From assembly GCA_039583875.1 (NCBI GenBank), contig CM077158.1, forward strand, positions 124,989,900 to 125,053,899: a stretch of 64,000 nucleotides of DNA, given 5' to 3'. Origin of the DNA: Platanthera guangdongensis (lineage: Eukaryota; Streptophyta; Magnoliopsida; Asparagales; Orchidaceae). Made by a program: the position numbers and the translations under genes. The notes under the pieces were generated by a model that was not told the origin of the DNA, ran no database searches, and saw only the letters and a list, made by a program, of their open reading frames with translations. The first letter of the stretch is position 1. Each line of letters begins with the position of its first letter. Shown one piece after another: positions 35,061 to 46,882 of this stretch.

Positions 35061-37863
35061 CTATTTCTGTTCTGGCTCCTTAATCACTATTCCTTTTCCA
35101 ACTTGAACTTTAGCTTGAACAGGAGCATCAGCAACTTCAACATCAGCAGGCTTCTTGCCTTTCAAGTCCTTCTTCTTAAGTTCTTCTGCTTTAATCTTCT
35201 GCCTTTCAAAATAATGATAAGGCTTTGGAAAGTACTTGCTAGGCTCCTGGGCAGTAGGAGGTAGCTTTCCCATCTTGGCCTTCCTTCTATATTAAACTAT
35301 GGCCTCCTGCCTTGATTCATGTTTCCTCCATTCAGTTTCAAAAAACCACTTATTCCTGTCTTGAATGTTATCTTTGGCAGCTTTCCAGGCAGTCAGTATA
35401 ATATTTCTTGAGGTAGGGCTCCACTGCTCAAAGTCTGGTCTTTGTTCAGCTTGTTCCCTAAACCTCTTCTTAGATAATCTGGTTTCTTCTTCAGCTTGCT
35501 CCTTCAAGATGGCTTCATGTAAAGCTTCAGAGACAGGCTGAACAACTTTCTCTATTATGACATTGTCCTTACCCCCAGGTGGGCTATACATGGACTGTAT
35601 GTCAGCATGGATCATGTCAAAATCTGGTGGAGTATAGATCACTTGAGCTACTTCTGGTTGCTCACCTCCAAGATATGCAGGGTTAATTCCAGTTTCAGCT
35701 ACATTATCATCATCACAAAGAGGAGGATAACCCAGTGTAGCTCTGATGGAATTAGATATCCACTTTGCATGGTCAGAGCCAGCTTTGACTAAGACCCTCT
35801 CCCCCTTTATGACTTCTTTTTCTATGTGATCCTTAAGTCATCTTTTTGAAATCTGATTTGGGCATTGAGATAATTAACTCCATCTCTGTAGAAAGGTTTG
35901 AACCTTTGGAATTTGTCAGTGATGATCTTCTCAGAGTCTAGTATAGCATTCTTAACAGCAGATATGCTCTCTTGCAGTGCTTTGTCAAAATCTGCTTTAG
36001 CAATAGCAGTAGAAGTAGAAGGTCCAGCACCTATGTTCTTTAATTCTGTGACAATTGCATTATGAGATGCTGTCAGATTGTCATTCATCCTTATTTAGTT
36101 TTCAAGTACATATCCTTGCTTCACAACTATGTCATCCACTTGTGCTTTTATCTTCTCCTGGTGTGTAGCCAAGTACACCACTACATTTCCACCCTTGTGG
36201 AAACATTCAGTCATCTCCTTCTTGTTAAGATTCATCTCAAATCTTATTGACTTTATGTCCTAGGCAAGATCAAACTGTAGTGATTTCTGCCCTTCATCCA
36301 CATATTTCTCAATGGCCTTCCTGTGTTCATCCAGTTTAATCTGCATAGCAACCATCAGTGCACTATAATCAACTGATGGTGCTTGCTGAACTATAGGCTG
36401 TGGTGCAATAGATTGTAAGGCCTTCTTATAACTCTGACTCCTTCTCTTGAATACATAAAGTTTCTGTCTCTTTTCCCTTGCAGCCTCCTCATCTTCATAT
36501 GCTGAGGAGCTGGCAATTTCTACCCTCTCCTTAGGGCTTGGGGGCCTCTCAGTCTGCACATCTGGTGCCTTCTCAGTTTCTGTTCTTGCAGGCTCTTCAA
36601 GAATTACAACTTGCTCCCCCTCAACTAGAGCATTCTCTTTTTCAGCAGCAGTAGTGTCCTTGTCAAAGTATTGTTGATCCAGATTGAGAAATAAATCTTC
36701 CATAGTATACTCTTGTGGTGAATGAGGTGGAGAACTTCTTGGCTCTTCAACCACTGGATCAGTTACAACTTCTACAAAAACAGATGCGTCTTCTATAACA
36801 GCATCTGGAACTTGACTATCAGTCTGTGGTGGCTAATAAATATCAGACAAATCAGTATCCTCTAAAGGAAAAACTAAAGCATTAAGCTCAGTGATTACCT
36901 CTAGGATTGTGGTTGTAGCTTGCTCACTTTCCAGTGTAGTGGGTTCATCTACAACTGGAAGCTCCCCATGGATTTCAGCAACCTCTTAAGGAGCTGGAGA
37001 CTTCACAGCAGGCTCTTCCTCATTCTCATCTGGTGTGAAGACAACTTGTTCTTCACTGTCAGAGCTGCTAGTGGACACTTGAGCCACTGAAGTAGTTTTC
37101 CTCTTCTTCTTTGGTGGAATTTCTTTCTCAGAAGTAATCTTCTAAGGTGTTGGTATCTCTTTTGACAACACCCTATCCCATCTGGAGAATATTCTCAGAT
37201 CCATTTTCCTCATGTGATTTATTTTACTTCCAGCAGCCTGACTCATAACTTCAGGTATAACACCTGCTAGGTAAAGACTTAAAATTCTGCCTAAGTTGGG
37301 CTTCTTTAGGCTTTCTTTAATCTTCTCAAAACTACCATAGACCAGTCAGTTTGCAGAGAGAAGATTATCCTTGTCATAATACTAAACATATAGGCGGACA
37401 CTCTGTCATGCCCTCCTGGCTTGCTTAATATTACCTTTCCAACAATTTCAGAAAGGAATTTCCCTTGACTATTCATTCCCTTCCTGTTAAACACAGATCC
37501 TATCTTCATCTTAGAATCTAGTCCACACCAGGTTAGAGCTTCCATGGTCTTTGAAGCAGTAATCTCAGCTTCCTCTTTAGTTCTTGGCAACTGAAGTACC
37601 TTTCTCAGACTTTTTGGTGAAATCTTAACCTTTGCTCTATGAACTCTGGATTTGATCTTGTATCCAGATTCGTCCACTTCAGCTCCATTGAGGAATTCCA
37701 GTACCTCTTTCTTCCATATTTTAGTAGGTTCTGAAACAAGATATTCTAACCCTGAATTTGCTACTAGGGTTATCACGTTCTTGATTTCTTGATCGGCATC
37801 CTCAAAATCATCGCGCACCAGCTCGTATCCTTCGTTGACGTTCCCCTCAAGCTTTGGCGCCAT
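35061..37863 (-). pseudogene. E3 ORF3, broken copy
   Basis: Homolog of the intact E1 protein, starting MAPKLEGNVNEGYELV at 37863. The N-terminal domain is clean to about 37306 (GKFLSEIVGKVILSKPGGHD is conserved). Recognisable pieces then follow in several frames: 36754-36260 (with VFKRRSQSYKKALQS), 36088-35822, 35642-35292 and 35273-35061 (ERQKIKAEE...). They are separated by stops and frameshifts. The C-terminal end is shorter than in E1. The N-terminus is the best preserved part. Function unknown, as for E1. Confidence 0.85.
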
Positions 37864-37960
37864 TAGGGTTTGTAGAATTTGTCTTGAGAGAAGAGAGGTG
37901 TCGACACAGAAGTTTGGTCTCGAAACTTTTGAAAGCATGTCGACAAACTAAGGCTAAACT

Positions 37961-37970
37961 CTATTTATAC
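37961..37970 (-). promoter_or_regulatory. TATA box of putative internal ORF3 promoter (E3)
   Basis: On the minus strand GTATAAATAG lies about 100 bases upstream of the ORF3 ATG (37863), directly downstream of a TGTCGACA array. This copies the LTR layout, where CTATAAATAG (44543-44534) follows the same array. Confidence 0.6.
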
Positions 37971-37984
37971 CTTTCTAGTTTTGA

Positions 37985-38345
37985 AGATGAAAAGGCCAAC
38001 TTAAATTGTGTCGACACTGGCAATAAGTGTCGACACTGACTTATAATGTCTCGACACATATGTGTCGACAGAAGTTTAGCCAACAGATTATATGTGTCGA
38101 CACTTATTTATGTGTCGACACCACTCAACTCGACATTTAGTCGAGACTTTACTTAGAGAAATTTGAGTAAGACTTAAGTGTCGTCACCACTTTGGATGTG
38201 TCGACACCTACTAGACATGTGTCGACACTACTATTCTGAAGTGTCGACACCAACTTCCTAGATGTGTCGACACCTTTTTCCTGAAGTGTCGACACCTACT
38301 TTCTATGTCGACACAGAAATCTCTATGTGTCAACACATTTTTACT
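37985..38345. repeat. Internal TGTCGACA array between E3 pol and ORF3
   Basis: About 15 copies of TGTCGACA or one-base variants lie between the pol stop (38369) and the TATA box before ORF3. Two more copies fall in the ORF3 leader (near 37900 and 37938). It is the same word as in the LTR arrays of this element. Confidence 0.85.
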
Positions 38346-38368
38346 TAGCCATTTCCAATTCTGTAAAC

Positions 38369-41300
38369 TTACTCTAAGTTTATCATTCCTAGTTCAATTT
38401 TAAATCTATTGAACATAGCTTCTTCTAGGGGCTTAGTATACATATCAGCTAATTGATTATCAGTTTTAACATATTCAAGTAAAATATCTTCTCTTTCTAC
38501 ATGCTCCCTAAGAAAATGATATTTAATTTCAATATGTTTTGTTCTACTGTGGGATACATGATTATTGGCTATTGAAATAACACTAGTAGAATCACAAAAG
38601 AGTGGAGTTCTACTTACCTGAATTCCATAGTCCTCAAGCTGATGCTGTATCCATAGAAGCTGAGCACAGCAACTTCCTGCAGCCACATACTCTGACTCTG
38701 CAGTGGAAATAGCCACACTTGTTTGCTTTTTGCTACTCCATGAAATTAGTCTCCCTCCTAGGAATTGACAGGTTCCAGTAGTGCTTTTTCTATCTTCTTT
38801 GCATCCTGCAAAGTCTGCATCTGAATAACCTGTTAGTTCAAAATCCCCATTCCTAGGGTACCAGAGGCCTAGATAGGGAGTGCCCTTTAGATATCTCAAT
38901 ATTCTTTTGACTGCTGTCAAATGAGACTCTCTAGGGCAGGCTTGATACCTTGCACAGACACATGTAGCATACATGATATCTGGTCTACTTGCAGTCAAGT
39001 ATAATAGGGAGCCAACTATCCCTTTATACAAGGTTTCATCTACAAGTTTCCCTGCATCATCCTTGCTAAGAGACATACTTGACCCCATAGGAGTCTTCAT
39101 GGTGCTGGATGAATCCATACCATACTTCATTATGAGTTCTAGGGTGAAATTGGACTGGCTAATGGATAAACCATTCTCAGTCTGTCTTACTTGGAGACCC
39201 ACGAAAAACTTTAGCTCTCCCATACTACTCATCTCAAATTGACCTTGCATAAGTTTTGCAAACTTTTTGCAAAGGCTGCTTTCAGTAGACCCAAATATAA
39301 TGTCATCTACATATATTTGGACTAGTATAACTTTGCCTCTAGATTCCCTAAGGAATAGAGTCTTATCTATTTCCCCCCTTGAGAACTTGTTCTCAATGAG
39401 GAAACTAAATAGGGTTTCATACCAAGCCATAGGGGCTTGCTTTAACCCATATAAAGCTTTCCTAAGTCTATAGACATGATTAGGTAAAGTTGAATCAACA
39501 AAACCTGATGGCTGTTCCACATAGACTTCCTGTTTAAGATTACCATTCAGAAATGCTGACTTGACATCCATTTGGTAAACTTTGAATCCTTGATAGGTTG
39601 CATAGGCAAGAAACATCCTTATGGCTTCCAGTCTGGCTACTGGAGCAAAGGTTTGATCAAAGTCAATACCTTCTTCCTGCCTATATCCTTTAGCAACCAG
39701 TCTTGCTTTATTCTTAATGATGACCCCTTGTTCATCCATCTTATTCCTGTAGATCCACTTGGTTCCTATTATGTTGTGGTCTTTAGGTTTAGGAACAAGT
39801 TCCCAGACCTTGCACCTTTTGAACTGGTTCAGTTCTTCTTGCATTGCTTCAGTCCATTGTGGATCTAGAATGGCTTCTTCAAACTTCTTTGGTTCAACTT
39901 GAGATAGAAAACTGGAGTAGATTGCTGCATTCAGATTTCTGCTCCTTGTTTGTACTCCTTGTCTTGGATCTCCAATAATCTGCTCTACTGGATGATCTCT
40001 AAGATGCCTATTGGCTAGAGGCATCCTGACTTCTGGTTGAACCTCTTCAGTTCCTTCATCTTGCTGCACTCCTTGTACCTCTTCTGCATAAGGTACATGT
40101 AGTTCTCCCCCTGGACAACAGCCACTGTCTTTTACTTGCTGTCTTGTAGTAGGTACTTCTTCTATAGTAAACTTGTCCATCTTCTTTGTTAAACCTGTGG
40201 GGCTGCATACACTACTAGACAACTCATTGTTAATAAGTTTAGTCTCATCAAATACTACATGTACAAATTCTTCTACAACTTGTGTAGACAAGTTGTAGAC
40301 TCTATAAGCCTTACTGTTGTTGCTGTACCCAACAAAAATTCCCTCTTGGGACTTGGCAGCAAACTTAGTCAAGTAAGACTTTCCATTGTTAAGTATGAAG
40401 CATTTGCAACCAAAGATCCTGAAGTAGGATAAGTTTGGTTTCCTGTCTTTCACAACCTCATAGGGGGTCTTGTTTAGGCTTTTAATGATGGTAGCCCTAT
40501 TTATAACATGGCATGCAGTGTTAACTGCTTCAGCCCAGAAATATTCTGGCAGTGATGTATCACTTAATAGGGTCCTACCAGCCTCAATCAAGGTCCTATT
40601 CTTCCTTTCAGCAATGCCATTTTGCTGAGGTGTTCTAGGTGAAGAAAATTCTTGAAATATCCCAAATTCTTCACATAGTTTTGTCATGCTATCAGACTGA
40701 AATTCAGTACCATGGTTACTTCTAATCTTGACCACTGTACTGTCTAGTTCATTCTGAATTTGCTTGACAAAGCTATGGAAGACACTAGGTGTTTCAGATT
40801 TCTGTCTTAAGAAGAACACCCAGGAAAACCTTGAGTAGTCATCTACAACTACAAAGGTATAGTCCTTCCTACCTAAGCTGTGAACTGGCATTGGACCAAA
40901 GAGATCCATATGCAAGAGGTATAAACACCTCACAATATCTTTGTTTTCTATGCTTCTAAAGATGGATCTAGTCTGATTGCCCTTTTGACAAGCTGAACAA
41001 ATACCATCTTTAACACACTTAACTTGAGGACCATTCCTCACTAACTCTTTGCTAAAGAGTTTGCCAATAGTCTTGTAGTTTAGATGGGCTAGCCTCTTGT
41101 GTCATTTGACACAATGAGAGACTGTCTCATCAGCTACCAGACACACTTGAGAACCATTGGTCTCACACATAATGTCTAGGCAGTAGACATTCCTCTTCCT
41201 ATAACCTGTCAAAATGATCTCTTGATCACTTGACCTCTTGATATGACAACCATTTTTCACAAATGAGATGTCATACCCGACATCACTTAATTGACTTATA

Positions 41301-41536
41301 CTTATTAGGTTGTGTTTCAACCCTTTAACATAAGCCACTTGAGTAATGGTAACTAAGTTACTAGAAATGTTACCAAACCCTTTGATGATTCCTTTTTCAG
41401 AACCACCAAAGGTTACTTTTGGACCATCTTTGATTGGAATGTAGTCCCTTAGTAGTCCCCTAGTTCCAGTCATATGTCTGGAACATCCACTGTCCAAGTA
41501 CCATATTGGGGCATGGCCACTTGGACTCACCTGCAA
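38369..41536 (-). pseudogene. pol: Ty1/copia pol (E3), nearly intact
   Basis: Protease WYLDSGCSRHMTG (near 41500) opens the gene. One in-frame TGA at 41102-41104 stands where a tryptophan codon is expected (before HKRLAHLNY). The frame then runs 890 codons. Integrase has the HHCC finger and the first catalytic aspartate (HMDLFGP), but reads RSNHGTEF instead of RSDHGTEF (AAC at 40717-40715), which removes the second aspartate of the DDE triad. RT has YVDDIIFGS (near 39305). RNase H has STAESEY and [11 protein letters not shown], and the gene ends GMINLE. Both defects are G-to-A type changes. Confidence 0.9.
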
Positions 41537-41593
41537 AATAGATTAGAGAACCTTAAAACCCAAAGAATTTTTGGGTCCTTGGTACTCGTTAGT

Positions 41594-43579
41594 TTACATC
41601 CTGACAAAGCTACCTACTGGTTTTCCAATAGGCAGTTTGTTACTCACTTTGGCACTAGCATTGTGCCAACAGTCCATTGCAAAGTGGCCAACCTTGACAC
41701 AGCACCAACATTCAAACTTATTGTACCTTTGCTTAGGTACTGTCTTTGCTGTCTTATCTACAGCTGACTTGTTGAGTGTTGGGGCTTTGCCCTTGGACTT
41801 GGACTGGACAGTCCTTGCAGGTTTAATAAAACCCAGTCCAGCCTTGCCTTTGTGATGAACAGATTCATCAATTAAAGGTAGGACTGACTTAGGTTTAGAA
41901 AACCTAGCAACAAGCTCTCTCTCCTTCTGAAGATTAATCTCCAGACTCTTGATTTGATCATTTTTAAATGATATAGTTCCCATCTGAATCACTGTTATGT
42001 GCTTCAGTCTGGCTATCTCATTAAGCTTTTGATCAAATAACTTCTCAGAACCTGTTGCAGCAGCTTTGAGATCAGCAATTTCCTTTCCCTGACTTTTGGC
42101 TAGGGACTTGCTCTTCTTATAAGCTTGCAACAGTACTTTATATTCATCTATCAGCTGATGAATATCTTCTTCAGACTCAAATGCACTCTCATCATTTGAT
42201 GATGATGAATCTGATTCTGAACTGGCACAAGAAACTGAACTTAAAGTTGAACTTTGTACCTTACTGGGTCCTGGCTGCTCCAGGATTTTGTAACTTTCTG
42301 TCAATGCCATTAGCCCTTGGCATTGACTGTCTTCTTGTTCATATATAGACTCCATAATCTGCATGAACTCTTCTTCTTCTTCTTCAGCAAACAGCCCTAT
42401 ATATGCCTCAGCATCTGACTCAGTTTCTGAAGAAGAGATATCTGACAGAGTCTTCTCCTTTTTGGCAACAAAAGACTTCTCCTTCTTGCCCTTGTATTGA
42501 GTCCTTTTCTTGTCACTAGACTCCTTTCTCTTCTCAGGACAATCTGCTATCACATGACCTTGTCTATTACAATAATAGCACACAATTTTTGATAGTGTAG
42601 CTTTGCTAGACTTTGACTTTGTCTTGTCTTTCTTTGAAGACTTCTTTTTCTGATAAGAGTCTTCCTTTCCCTGTGAAGTAGATGGCCTTGACCTCCACTG
42701 TTTCTTCTTTAAGAATTTTTGAAAATGTCTAGTGAAGGCAGCAAAGTCCTCATCACTTTCACTGCTTTCAGACTTTGTACTTGCTGACTCATCTGATTCA
42801 GAAGCAGCTGCTTTTGGAGGTGGAGAAGGTGACTTACATCTGTACTTTCTGGGTGCTTCTGTCTTGAAGGCTACTGTCCTTTCTTTGTGTTCACTTCTTG
42901 TGGATTTTTCCTCTTCTTTCCTCACTGTCAACTGCATTTCATAAGACAGTAGTTTGCCAAACAGTGTAGGTGGAGGAATTTCTGCCAACTTAGCCATTTC
43001 TCTAATGGCACAGATCTTGGTGTCCCAATCTTTAGTTAGGGAGCTTAGAAACTTGTCATTGAGTTCATAATTACTGAACTCTCTTCCATAGGACATGAGT
43101 TCATTCACTATCCTATAGAACTTCTTATAGCACTCAGTTATGCTATCACTCTTTCCTTGTCTAAAACTTTCATACTCTTGATTTAGCAAGGATTTTCTGT
43201 CTTGCCTTACTTCTTCAGAACCCTCCATATACACAATAAGAGTATCCCACATCTCTTTGGCTGTCTTACAGTGTATTAGATTCTGAAAAGTTGCATCATC
43301 TATGGCACTCACTATAATGTTTTGAGCCCTTTTGTCCATGGTGGCTAGAATAATCTCATCCTTTGTCATTTCAGAGAAATCCTTTGGTGTTCTCTGATTT
43401 GCATCTAAAACTGATATCTTCATGGGTACATATGGCCCTTCTTTTACTGTGATATAAATCCTAGGGTCTGAGGCTTCCATAAACAGCCTCACCCTTTCCT
43501 TCCATATGCCAAAGATTTCCTTTCTGCATATAGGTAATTTCATGGATCCCAATTCCTTGTGATTCTCAGAGGAACCCAT
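41594..43579 (-). CDS. gag: Ty1/copia Gag (E3), intact
   Basis: A 661-codon open frame. The N-terminal capsid-like domain (CRKEIFGIWKERVRLFMEA, a UBN2/DUF4219-type Gag by look) is followed by a basic and serine-rich linker and the CCHC knuckle CYYCNRQGHVIADC near 42560. A long acidic/coiled-coil-like region comes next, then a second cysteine motif CWCCVKVGHFAMDC near 41685. Two knuckles and large size fit Sirevirus Gag. The pol frame is the same but is separated by two stops within about 60 bases, so pol expression needs readthrough, frameshifting or splicing. Confidence 0.85.
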   Translation of the reverse strand: MGSSENHKELGSMKLPICRKEIFGIWKERVRLFMEASDPRIYITVKEGPYVPMKISVLDANQRTPKDFSEMTKDEIILATMDKRAQNIIVSAIDDATFQNLIHCKTAKEMWDTLIVYMEGSEEVRQDRKSLLNQEYESFRQGKSDSITECYKKFYRIVNELMSYGREFSNYELNDKFLSSLTKDWDTKICAIREMAKLAEIPPPTLFGKLLSYEMQLTVRKEEEKSTRSEHKERTVAFKTEAPRKYRCKSPSPPPKAAASESDESASTKSESSESDEDFAAFTRHFQKFLKKKQWRSRPSTSQGKEDSYQKKKSSKKDKTKSKSSKATLSKIVCYYCNRQGHVIADCPEKRKESSDKKRTQYKGKKEKSFVAKKEKTLSDISSSETESDAEAYIGLFAEEEEEEFMQIMESIYEQEDSQCQGLMALTESYKILEQPGPSKVQSSTLSSVSCASSESDSSSSNDESAFESEEDIHQLIDEYKVLLQAYKKSKSLAKSQGKEIADLKAAATGSEKLFDQKLNEIARLKHITVIQMGTISFKNDQIKSLEINLQKERELVARFSKPKSVLPLIDESVHHKGKAGLGFIKPARTVQSKSKGKAPTLNKSAVDKTAKTVPKQRYNKFECWCCVKVGHFAMDCWHNASAKVSNKLPIGKPVGSFVRM

Positions 43580-43683
43580 GGTTCTTGATTTTCTTGAATC
43601 TGTAATTTGACTTAGACTGAATCTGCCAATAGGATCTCCTCAGACTGTTAGTCCTTTTTGAGGAACCTGCCTCTGATACCACT
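43580..43683 (-). other. E3 leader and primer binding site
   Basis: The minus-strand TGGTATCAGAGGCAGG (43681-43666) is the tRNA-iMet-type primer site, two bases from the LTR end. It is followed by a short leader to the gag ATG. Confidence 0.85.
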
Positions 43684-45705
43684 TGAAAGATACAGTACCT
43701 AAACACCTAGAGGGGGGGTGAATAGGTGACCAAATTCTTTTTGACTTTTTATGGCAGCAATCAGTTTCTAACACAGTATTTAATCTACTATTGCACAGCA
43801 ATCACACAGCATACACAGCAAACCACAAACATAGTAGACACAGAGTTTTATAGAGGTTCCCCAAGCTTTGGATACATCCACTTTCCCCTTCACATATCTA
43901 GCAGTGTACTAGATTCGGCCAAACTCCTCCACTAACTCAGAACCAAAACTGGTTCCTACACCTCAGGCCCAAGGCCCTACAACTCTGCTTTTCCACAAAG
44001 CCTACACTCAGCCACAAAGTCCTACACTCAGCCACCAAGGCCTACACTCAGCCACCAAGGCCTACACTCAGCCACCAAGGCCTACACTCGGAGATATAAC
44101 TCTCCTACCCTCAGCCTTTATAATTACAGGCTTACAAGACTCAGATCCAAAGAATCCTACAAGTTATAATGAATACAAAAAGTTTAAACTCAACAACTCA
44201 GATGAAAGAGAGAAAAGTTGTGAGATTCTTGATGAGTTCTTGGAAGAACCCAGCTGGACTCAATCTGACATAGCTTTCTTCAAAGCTTCTTGAAAGTAGA
44301 ACTCAATAAGATTGACTCCTTCTGCAGTTGATCATTGATCTCTGCTACTTAAGATTCAGAATAAATCTGAACCCTTCTTCTCAGTCTGGTTCCAACAACT
44401 GATTTCTTGGATGGAGCTCTCTCTCTCTCTAACTTCTTAGATCTTCACTTGATAGCAAGATCTTCTTTGTTAAAATACTTGATCAATGATCTGAACTTGA
44501 TTTCAATCATCAATTTCTGTAGACAGTGTAAGCCTATTTATAGACCTTCTTCATGGTAACCGGCTGGTCCGGTCCATAACTGATTTCTGACAACTCTGAC
44601 AGGTGTTGTAGACCGGCTGGAATGGCAGCTGTCAAGTCATCCAGTCAGTTCTTGAAAATTCTCTAACTGTTATAAAGTGTCGAGACTTTATGTCTTTAAG
44701 TGTCGACACTTATAGACCAAGTGTCGACACTAGTTGTCTAAGTGTCGACACTAGCCTACAAGGTGTCGACACAACTCCTTGTGTTGTCGATTCTATGTCT
44801 CGACACAGCTTCTTCTTCATGTGTCGACACTGAAATTGAGTGTCGACACAAGTACTTGATCTTCTATATTTTGCTGAATTCTTCTAAGTGTCGACACATC
44901 TCCTTTGTGTCGACACATCTTCATGTGTTGAATCTGTTAAGTTTCGACACTTCTTCTTAGTGTCGACACATGTCTTTAGTGTTGATACTTGCTGAGTGTC
45001 GACACAGCTCCTTGTGTCGACACATTCTTCTTCTGTCGAGACTTCAGCTGTGTGTCGACACATTCCCTTAGTGTCGATACTTGTACTTAGAATAATTTTG
45101 TTGATCTTGCTGTTCTTTGCTAAGTGTCGACACAGCTCCATGTGTCGACACTTTCTTCAAGTGTTGAGTCTTCAGCTGAGTGTCGACACATTGTTCTGGG
45201 TGTCGACACTTTCTTCAAGTGTTGACTCTTCTGTTGAGTGTCGACACATTGTTCTGGGTGTCGACACTTATACTTAGTCTCTGCTAACTTTTGCTGAGTG
45301 TCGACACAGCTCCAAGTGTCGACACTTTCTGGTGTAGACACAGTTCTTCTAGGTGTCGACACTGCTGCTAAGTGTCGACACTGCTTCACTGCACTTTCTT
45401 CAATGAGTGTCGACACAGCTCCTTGTGTCGACACTTTCTGTCTGGTGTCGACTCATCATCCCTGGTGTCGACACAATGACTCCAAGTGTCGACACTGCTT
45501 GCCTGGGTGTCGACACAAGTCTTCTTAAGTGTCGACACTTTCCCTCTGGGTGTCGACACATGGACTTAGAAACTTTTTGCTTCATTCCTGCAAATACTTA
45601 ACCTGCACAAGTAACTCAAAAGCACATCAAATACATTTTGATGTATATCATTGAGTTGGGTGAGGCTTCTTCAAATCAGGTACATTTAAACCAATGTACC
45701 CAACA
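43684..45705 (-). mobile_element. E3 5' LTR
   Basis: 2022 bp. On the minus strand it starts TGTTGGGTACATTGG at 45705 and ends TATCTTTCA at 43684. U3 holds the TGTCGACA array (44690-45560), then the TATA box CTATAAATAG (44543-44534), then R/U5 with tandem GCCTACACTCAGCCA copies (43999-44095). Confidence 0.92.
44690..45560. repeat. TGTCGACA array in E3 5' LTR
   Basis: More than 30 copies of TGTCGACA and close variants at about 15-35 base spacing, ending about 145 bases upstream of the TATA box. Short ORFs rich in VDT, STQ and CRH across it are translations of the repeat, not genes. Confidence 0.92.
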
Positions 45706-45710
45706 AAAGC
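45706..45710. repeat. Target-site duplication of E3 (right), AAAGC
   Basis: Matches 19123-19127. Confidence 0.9.
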
Positions 45711-45768
45711 CTGTGGCAAACACATCATACACAAGCTACACACAAAGTATGCAATAAGAAAAGCAATC
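45711..45768 (-). other. Degenerate intron between E4 gag and protease
   Basis: On the minus strand the gag frame (RVYNLGQQEAIKQSDEV) runs to about 45769. It is followed by T-rich sequence ending GCCACAG, and then the protease frame (FVLIRNNPARALFDTGAS) starts at the insertion site of E3. E6 has a clean 95-nt intron at the homologous point. Here the donor reads GA rather than GT and one base appears lost, so the call rests on homology. Confidence 0.45.
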
Positions 45769-46882
45769 CAGCAAACTTCGTCACTTTGCTTTATGGCCTC
45801 CTGCTGGCCGAGATTATAGACTCGGGCTGCGCCTAGGATGCAGAGGACTCCACCACTGCCTTTCCCTTCTCAGCATAAGACGCTCCCGTCTTATTTTAAC
45901 CCTTTGGTGGACCACCCCGATAGTCATGGGCTATATGCCCCATTCTACCACAAGTATAACAGGTATGAGACTCCTGCTTCGACGTTCCTCCCGATGCAAC
46001 TATTGAAGGAGCTTGCCCAGAAGACTTGGACCTCTTGCCCCATTTCTTTTGATAGTACGATTTTCTAGGACGGGGTGCTTTGAACTCTGGCTTTGTCACC
46101 GCCAAGTCCTTTTTTTTCTGCACCCGCTTCATATCCTTCTCCAGCGCACACACAGTATCGACCAACGCCTAAAATCCTTGGTTTACGGAACTCGAGAGCA
46201 GGAATCGCAACTCATCCTGCAATCCTTCGTAGAACCTGTTAGTTTTCCAATGCTCATCGACAAAGATAGAGTCCACATAACGTCCCAACCTTGTGAGCTC
46301 ATACAGGTAAGTATCAACACTACTTTCACCTTGCGTTAGCCGTTGGAACTCATTTTCCATGGCAATGCATTGTGACGCTGGGAGGTGCTTTGCCAGGAAT
46401 AGTCGCGAGAACTCCTCAATCGAAACTTGCGTTAATTGCCTCCCCGCTAAGTGGTGTAATTCTATCTCGTCCCACCATAGTCGAGCCTCTCCTTATAATA
46501 AGAAGGTGGCCAAGGTGATCTTCTGATCTTCCTCTGTCCTGATCGCCGTCAATATACACTTGACGCGCGACAACCAATCCTTCGCCTGCATTGGGGATCC
46601 CACACCCGTAAACATAGGAGGATTGAAGCTCATGAACTACTTCAACTGTCATTCAGCTGCTCGAGGATCAACAACCGCAACAGGTTCTAGCCTTGCCCCA
46701 ACCTGTTCTAACACCACTGCCGGCTGCGCTTGCCCACCAGGCTGTGCATGAAACATTGCAAACAGTGCCTCAGCAATTAAGCGAATGGTTTTTGCAGAAT
46801 GGGGAGGTGTAGGCACCTCAGCTGGTGTCGTACTCTCATCAGAATGTTGGGGCTCCGACTGCCCAGCACCACTACGAGTCAC
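45769..46882 (-). pseudogene. gag: Tekay-like gag (E4), broken
   Basis: The reading frame begins at 46882 with GTG (VTRSGAGQSEPQHSDEST), immediately after an in-frame TAG that is also a good splice acceptor (TTCACCTATAG). No upstream ATG exists in this frame; see the LTR exons at 48580-48603 and 47448-47513. Several frame changes follow. MENEFQRLTQGESSVDTYLYEL (near 46355) and the CCHC knuckle CYTCGRMGHIAHD (near 45950, last Cys changed to Tyr) identify Gag. It was split from its protease by E3. Confidence 0.75.

Larger units (their letters stand above)
19128..45705 (-). mobile_element. Complete Sirevirus-like copia element E3 (with nested insertion)
   Basis: Bounded by AAAGC target duplications. 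On the minus strand: 5' LTR (45705-43684, 2022 bp), primer binding site, gag, pol, internal array and promoter, ORF3, polypurine tract, 3' LTR (34767-34355 plus 20737-19128, 2023 bp once the dimer is removed). LTR lengths agree to one base and by eye they differ by a few percent at most, so insertion is fairly recent. Without the nested dimer the element is about 13 kb. Coding defects: one stop in pol, a changed integrase residue, several breaks in ORF3. It lies between gag and protease of E4. Confidence 0.92.

Noticed and set aside
44690..45560. CRISPR-like look of regularly repeated TGTCGACAC with spacers
   Set aside because: The word is only 8-9 bases, spacing is irregular, no cas genes are present, and the context is a plant LTR.
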